Shown here one piece after another: positions 57,301-64,000 of a stretch of DNA of 64,000 nucleotides; the first letter of the stretch is position 1; each line of letters begins with the position of its first letter. The position numbers and the translations under genes were made by a program. This stretch comes from Caprimulgus europaeus. Lineage: Eukaryota > Chordata > Aves > Caprimulgiformes > Caprimulgidae. A model generated the notes under the pieces. The model had not been told where the DNA came from. It did not search any database and saw only the letters and a list, made by a program, of their open reading frames with translations. The DNA is taken from positions 16,119,834 to 16,183,833 of the forward strand of contig OU015523.1 in the NCBI GenBank assembly GCA_907165065.1, in the 5' to 3' direction.

Positions 57301-58666
57301 TGGAACGAATACACCAATATACATCTACTTAATCCATTTCACCAAGGGCTCTGCAGCAGGAAGCAAGATACCACATTCAGCTCTGCCCGGCCAGCCGGGA
57401 AACATATGCAAGCATCACACCTTGGAACAGAGTGAGAGACTGAAAACCTGGTAAGAAATTGATTTCTTCAAAGAATGTGGGAAGTACATCTAGGATCTTG
57501 GTGAAGATCACACAATTGGTTTGTAGGCAGGATTCAGGCAGGATTTTCCATTTGAAGAGTTCTGTGACAGTTCTGCTGTAACCCAGCTCCCAGCAAAAAT
57601 TAGCACCACTCAACACCACTTCACAATGGGACCACTCTACTGCCAGAGTGCCAAGGTCAACATGTGCAAGCACAGCTACCTGTCCACTGAAATGAAAAGC
57701 CTCGCAAAACAGAAGACAGGGGACAAACCTACTTGTCTTCTACTCCAACATCCCTGAACAATGTCCTGAGTACACACATTCAGCCCATTAATACCAGAAC
57801 CTCAGTCACTTACCAAGTCAGTGCAGCACAAGTGACAGTTCCCCCAGCCAATGCCCACCCCACCATCTATTTTGTGATGCTTGACTGCACAGGACTGTAT
57901 ACATCTTGCTTACTAACACTTACACATTGCTCCATAGAATTTGCCCCACCCTGCCATTAGTTAATGAGCAACCTCTGTTATGTGTAAGCTTTACAGGCAG
58001 TAATTTTATCATCTCTTCCCACATACACATCTGTTTTGTTATTTTAAACAAGTGAACTTTTCAATTTCTTTTTAGGGGATGGAGAGAAGGTCTGCTAGTT
58101 TGAGAATAAAATAGAACCTTGATGCTCCTGATGCTTTCCTTATAGGAAAGTATTAAAAACACACAAGGGTGACAAGAAAAAAGACAAACCTGTCAGTGAA
58201 GGAAGAAGTGATCACTGAGGACAAATTAAGAAGAGAAGCCACAAAAACAAATCAGAAACAAGCAGGAGCCATGAGATGTAGGGCCCTGAAAACAGAAGTT
58301 GATTGCACAGCACAATGAAGAGGCACTGAACTCACACAAGAAGGCAACTGTATAATTAAAAGATCTTTTAGGCACCTTCTCAAAGATACCATGACTTGTA
58401 GTCGGGATGAGCTAGCAGAACAGCAAAACAACACGGCAGGGGCTATCAGATTGCTGATTTTCCTCCATGCTAGTATCCAGAACTTCTATATTGTGCTGGA
58501 AAACTTCAAAAGCAAGAAAACATGGGAAAAAATATTTTCTTTTTCCCTAACCTTTTCAAGTTATTCTGCTGTAGCATCTTGAAAAAAGTTAAAAGTTCTG
58601 TGGAAAGCTAAGTCAAAGATCCACACAGATAATGCAAAAGAAATACATCCATCGGATAAGAGCTAT
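54373..58666. other. Long non-coding stretch, no gene recognised
   Basis: The frames at 55408-55764 and 57377-57673 have no domain. A phrase at 57070-57130 ('gtggtttgggcagatcc' and 'ctttctcaccctccctcc') is vaguely LTR-like in reverse but not convincing. A T-run lies at 54990-55002. No gene was seen. Confidence 0.5.
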
Positions 58667-58770
58667 TTAAATATTTGATGGCTAATATATTAAATGTTAA
58701 TTGAATACTACAATGATTTTCTCCCCTGGACAGCACACAATTAACATTTAATTTGTTATAAAATATTTAA
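58667..58770. repeat. AT-rich imperfect inverted repeat with perfect 15-bp inner arms
   Basis: The left arm is 58667-58703 and the right arm 58738-58770, around a 34-nt spacer. The inner parts are exact: ATTAAATGTTAATTG at 58689-58703 and CAATTAACATTTAAT at 58738-58752. The outer ends also pair (TTAAATATTT and AAATATTTAA), with a looser middle. It could be a cruciform-forming relic of a palindromic transposon, or a conserved element with mirrored homeodomain sites. Confidence 0.75.
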
Positions 58771-61700
58771 AGTTATGAAATATCTGAGGGCAACCGAAAT
58801 GTCTCTTCCACCAAATTGTCTTGGGACAATGCGTTAAGGGGACAAAAGGTCAGGTTAGCATTTCAAATTCCTCCAATGATCTGTACAAGAGATGTGGGAA
58901 CAGGCTTTGGAGTTGGCACAGTTCAAGGACATAGTCAGAGGACATGAGGGGACACACACAGGTATCTGATCCTGTCCCATACAGGTTAAGCAAGTTCACA
59001 AGTCCTTATGACTAGAAAGCATTCAGTTTGAAAAATGCTGTGGTGACTGTCCGTTCCTCAGAGAAAAGGAAATTCTGTATGCTTAAACCAAGCATCTACC
59101 TTAATGGTATCTGTTTCAGAGGTGCCAGTGAGGGATTGGAGTTTTAACTGCTCTGCACTTGCTTGCTCCAAGGCATGTCACAAGAACAGGATTCAGACAG
59201 CACAGAGCTACCACTCTGGCTGTGCCCAATGCTACACTAAGCATCAGGGATGGTAATCAGTGTGGGATGTTAAAATTAAGCCAGTTGCTTAGCACCTCAA
59301 CACAAATCCATCTCATTTGCAGTAGCAGAGTTGAACATCTTAGCACTTTAGAAACTTCCCTTACTCTAGTACCTTGTTTAGTGAGAAGAGTAGGACACCT
59401 TTCCTAAGACTTAAATGTGGAAAGGGATCTTTTATTACTACAACAGTGAATCCTTCCAGCAAGTTTAGGAAAGGTCAGCCTCAATAGTCCTGATATTTTT
59501 GAAGTAAAGCTCAAAGAGCAGGAAAAAACCATCAGAGTTTCACTGTGTATCATTCAGGAGACAAAGGGAATTAATATACAAGCAAACCGAACCACTTTTG
59601 CAGGCACACTTAAAGAACTGCCATTGCTAAGAAATCCTGAATATCCCCAGGGTGGAGAAGGTTCACCTACTCAACCCCACATTGTTTGGCCTTGACTTAC
59701 CTCGGCTTTAAAGGGAATATATGCTTTGTAAAGCTAACTCCTTAATGCAGCTCCTTTTAAATTCTTAACTTTCCTGGGCTCATACTTTTCATTGACTGTT
59801 TTCTAAAAATCTGTTAAGCAAACTCTAAGCCTTAGGCTTGTAACAATGGATCATTTCTACCTAGAAGACTTTCAGCTTCCAGAAGCTCCTCATTTCCTGC
59901 ATAGAGAGATTTGACTAATGTAGGGGGGGGAACCAACATGTTCAATTCATGACTGTATGGAAAATGGGGGAAAAAATCCAAGTCTTTATCAGATGGAGGT
60001 ATCTGGCCTTCATGCTACATACTGGCTCACTCCCTCCTTCATGTTCCTTTAATAAGAGTCATATTTTCATCAACTGCCACGGTGAATCACCATCACTTCA
60101 TGCACAAGTATACAGCATTGCAGAAAAACTGCATCCAACAAACTGCAAGGCTTGTCTGTGGGAACTGACTGACAGCCTGGACCAAGGACTTCTCTGGCCA
60201 AAGATGGTGGTCCTGCACCCTGGCTATAAGACAGAGGGGAAGCCTTCTGCCTGCTGAACCGTCTTTCTGCCTCTGGCAGTGAAAAGAGGGTTATAAGAGC
60301 ACACAGAGAAGACAAGGGTATCTATACACTTAGAGGATCACAGTAATCATGGAGGATAAAATACTGTATAACTGATGTTATGGTCATGATGGACTGCTGA
60401 AAGAGATGAGTCTAGCAGCCTGCTTGGTACCACCAGTACAGAAGCTACACATACAAACAATTCCAGGAAGCTGAAGAGGTGCCCAAATGAAAAGATTTGT
60501 TCTGACTCACTGATAAAAAGAGACTCTTAATTTCACATACTTGATGGCTCAGCGTGTTGGAATCCAGCATTTTGGTCCGACTTCTTGGAAAAAAGGTCTT
60601 TTTTCAGTTTGTCTCCTCTTGCTCTATAAGCCTAGTACTGTGGGAGATCTTGGAGGATTTTTGCTGGACACTGGCCTTCCCTAATATTTCCTAATATCTC
60701 CAACATTTCAAAGGATGTCCAAGCAGAAGAGGCCAGTGAGAGACATTAAAGGTTTTGCAAGGAATGGTTCCATAAAAATCAGATTTTTGCTTCTGCAGAA
60801 TGATTCTGTCCCTTACTGCCACTGTCACAAAGCTAACAAACATACACTTTTTGGTCATGAAAGGACAAGAAACAGAAGACTAAGAGTACTAAAGGCCAGA
60901 ACAGATATGCTTATTCAAAATCAGGCAGAGCAACTTCATAATACTTCTGTGAGGAAGAGGTGCTGTAGCACATGAAAGATCAGCGTGGATAATACAGTGA
61001 GGTTCTTCTGCTCACCCTGTCTGCCAACCAGATCTTTGATCACACCCTAAGCTTCCTTCTTCCACCATGCAGATTGTCCCTTCTTGTTTCACTCTGTTCT
61101 CAGCCAAAAGTGCATTTGCCCAGGCAGGACCTGTTCTCCTGGCATAGTGGCTGCCACTTACCTATCCAGTGGATCTCACCTTGTGGCAGGTTCCTGTAAC
61201 ACCATAGTATATCAGTGTCATACCTAATTACCATTCTCTGAGGAGTAAGCCCATTAACAAGCTGCACTGAAACTAGATCTGCATACTAATTGGGAATCTG
61301 CCTTGGAGGATATTAATTAGGGGTGACACTTTCAGGGCAAGTTCTACTTTCCTTCTTTGTATCCCATTTGAGACATTGCTGGAAAATGTGAGTGCAATAC
61401 AAAGAGAGAAGATGGGGCATTATGGGGACAGCCTGTTGCTGCAGCAGAAGAGTTATAACAATATTCTTTTTAGGACTTGCTACTGTCTGAGGGAAAATTC
61501 TAGAAAGCCTCTGAACATATTTTCCTCTACCATTATTTTAACCTAGAAAAGAAGGATATGAGGAACTTTGTTTCATTGTCTTAACAGAGATAATTCTCCT
61601 CCTCTAGGTCTCTAGCACAAAGGTCCCGTAAGTCCAGCAGCCTTGGCAAGCAGCTGGAGCACCTACAAGGCGATCAACAACTCAGTCTCTTGTCCTGGCT

Positions 61701-64000
61701 CCAACACAGATTGAATGCTTATTCCTTGAGTTCTCACTTCTGTTTAGTTCCATACAGCACCTTCCTCACACAGCCTTGAGCACTGCCTAGCTTCACAGCC
61801 ACAGACAGAAGCCCCCACTCCCATCACCTACAGCACCACTCTGCACCTTGGAGAGCCAGAAAAAGGGCAGGTTTGCAACTTACACCAGAACCTGGAAACA
61901 GGTTTTACAGCACTTTACAGATTTCCGAGTTTTGTTAAGACTGGAAGCAGAAAATAAGCAGCAGGAGTGGGAACTCCACAGCAAGGAAGACCCTGTTTAG
62001 AAGTGTGGGCCACTCATTTTTTTTCACTGCTCAGTTTCATATATTGTGTTTGTGAGCAATTCACACATCTGTCAACACATCACTGTACAAATAATTTCAC
62101 CTCCCACTAAACTGCTGCCACCTCACTTACTACATTCTGCGTGCAGCCCCTGCCATTAGTTTCTGGGTGTCTCACAAAAAGAGGAAATAAGCAAGACAAC
62201 TGCTAAACTGGATCATGTCTGTAGGCCATGCAGTGCAGGTCCTGACTCCCACTGTGATCAGCATGAAAACCTGCAGGAGACCATGTACAATTACACAATT
62301 AACAACCTGCCAATAAGGGAAGTTTCCTCCTTAGTGTCATCAGTTATTAGTGAGCAGATACCCTCAAGCATGAAGGTTTCCATCCTTTCTGCATTTTTAG
62401 CCTAATGTAATTGTGTGCGCTCTCACTGGTTATTTCAACATCCCCTCCCCTTCTGAGTTCTGCTGAGCTTTAGACCCCAAAGTTATCACACATCAGTGAG
62501 TTCCACAGGTTAGTGGCACTGCAAAGATATACTTATTTTTCCTCTTTCAGAAAGGGATGCAGACTAAAGAGTGCAGATTTCTTGCACATTTTAATGCTCA
62601 CATATACGCTTCATTTCAGCTTCTTTCTTTAAGAGGCCAAATTCTAGCTGCTGATTTGCAAGATAGGCTTGTTTAAACTATTCACACCAGAGACAGCAGA
62701 AACAAGTGCATGGAGATGAGAGCTTGGCATTTCTTTTCCAGATAGGAAAAACTGGAAATCACACTTAACTCAGAATCTCTTGATTTCCATAACAGAAGCA
62801 GTAAAAGCACAGATAATTTTTTGGGGTCAGCAGCTGCTGAAGAAGCCAACAAAATACTCCACCTTTTTTACCCTTTTACCTCCAGGCTGAGGTCACTCAC
62901 CTGACATCATGAGCACAGCTACTCCACAAGGGAAGATGAGCCAGGAGCTGAAGATACCCACAGCACACACAGTGTCCTCTCAAACCAGGGCACAGCCCCC
63001 TAGCATCCAAACAGGGCAAGAGCAGGTTCTCTTGACAGCCTAACGAGGAACAGCAATAAAACAAGCCAGGTCCTGAGTCCATGCAGGAAGTTCAGTCAGG
63101 AAGTTGAGGCAGCTAGAGATAAGACCACCTGCAACATAACTCAAACCAGAGCTAAGAGTCTGGGTCAGAGCCTAAATGCAGTTCCAGGACCAATGGGAGA
63201 AGGTGCATGGGCGGAGGGTGCAGGTGAGGCTGATCAGGGTTGTTAAGCCACACAGGTGCACTCAAGGCCTTGATGCACAAGTAATTAGCCTGTAGTCTCA
63301 TCTGCATGTGGGCTTCAGAGGCAGAAGGGAAGTCTTTCCCTCACTGCTTTGAGGCTTTGTAAGATATCTGCAAGCCAAGGAAGTTTTTCCAATTTTATAA
63401 ATTCCTATAAGACTCAATGGATAGAAGCAGTTGGAGTGACTGTTAGTGAGCAAAGTTAGTTGCATTGACTCTTACACTGTTTTTTCAGTTTCCCTAAGTA
63501 ATGTCATAGCTGATGGTTTTCCAAGGAGTATGTGAAGTACCAGGATTCACTTTTGGTTTATTCTCTTCTTGCCGTGAAGAAGACTGCACATACTTTTTGT
63601 TTCAGCAGGGTTTGGGGCTTGTATCTTAAGGTCTACTGCACTTCACTTTTTGTTGTTGGTGGTGGTGGCTTTTTTTTTATGAAGAGAAATCAGTGGGATG
63701 ATAGGTAAGCTCCTGTAGGAGTTCCCTTCATCTCAGACTAACTCCTATAAAGTGTCTGCTACCTTCAGACAGAAACTTAGACCTTGGAGTCAATGATCCC
63801 TGTCCAGCAATATGCACTCTGTCTCTGACTGCTCCCGCAGCCATTAATGCCTTAGCTAGCCTAGCCTTGCCTAGCTTCCGTGCTTCAAGCTGTGAGTGTA
63901 GCCTCAGGCACAGTGGAAGCATGCTTGCCACCACATGTGGAACCACAGGAGCCCACGTACACCTAACTGATAACTTGCTGCCAGGCACAGCCTCTGAAGC
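58771..64000. other. Long non-coding stretch to the window end, no gene recognised
   Basis: The frames at 59949-60257, 60715-60975 and 63728-63988 are under 105 codons and have no protein-like character. Small features are a G-run at 59922-59930 and a (GTT/GGT)n patch at 63648-63669 followed by a T-run. No transposon was recognised. Confidence 0.55.
63648..63669. repeat. (GTT/GGT)n trinucleotide patch
   Basis: GTTGTTGGTGGTGGTGGC is followed by a T-run. Confidence 0.75.

Noticed and set aside
57240-57310. CR1-like phrase 'gtgaaccccaaaactgaaac'
   Set aside because: It resembles reversed CR1 'ggggcccaaaactgaacaca', but nothing on either side is CR1-like.
1-64000. CRISPR array, operon, phage or bacterial system
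   Set aside because: No regularly spaced direct repeats, no dense coding and no ribosome-binding-site pattern. The repeats are vertebrate retroelements.

Overview
The window reads as non-coding nuclear DNA from a bird. The evidence is a set of short, truncated CR1 LINE copies that end in the avian-type ATTCTRTGAT tail, three ERVL-type LTRs of a kind widespread in birds, and an otherwise low repeat load. Beneath these lies a layer of very old amniote repeats (MIR-type SINEs, a deep CR1/L3-like LINE, palindromic relics of DNA transposons). I inspected every long open frame on both strands. None shows a recognisable domain, conserved-looking composition or a convincing exon structure, so I annotate no cellular protein-coding gene. 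The only frames that resemble known protein are CR1 ORF2 C-terminal remnants near 7.9-8.2 kb (minus) and 29.29-29.43 kb (plus). The window is best called intergenic or deep-intronic sequence; family names come from pattern recognition, not from a database search.

Layout. 0-1 kb: an old CR1/L3-like LINE on the minus strand, cut by the window edge. 5.5-8.2 kb: a short CR1 tail and a 0.5 kb CR1 copy. 10.4-11.2 kb: a candidate conserved non-coding element followed by a G-rich minisatellite of about 60 bp period. 17.5-19.9 kb: a palindrome-rich ancient repeat and a second diverged copy about 2.2 kb downstream. 22.2-24.1 kb: a cluster of CR1 pieces in both orientations followed by two MIR copies. 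26.0-29.5 kb: probable MIR pieces, purine-biased DNA and a CR1 copy. 33.3-35.2 kb: an internally deleted ERVL LTR and a complete solo LTR with a perfect 5-bp target-site duplication. 38.5-45.5 kb: probable ancient LINE pieces and a good MIR. 49.9-51.5 kb: a third LTR remnant, a candidate homeodomain/POU-rich conserved element and a GA microsatellite. 54 kb: ancient LINE and SINE pieces side by side. 58.7 kb: an AT-rich inverted repeat. The remainder is unique-looking sequence with only simple repeats.

There are no genes to connect into a pathway, and I see no sign of a novel multi-gene system. The points most worth a second look are the palindromic cluster with its second copy, the 58.7 kb inverted repeat, the solo LTR, and the two enhancer-like stretches.
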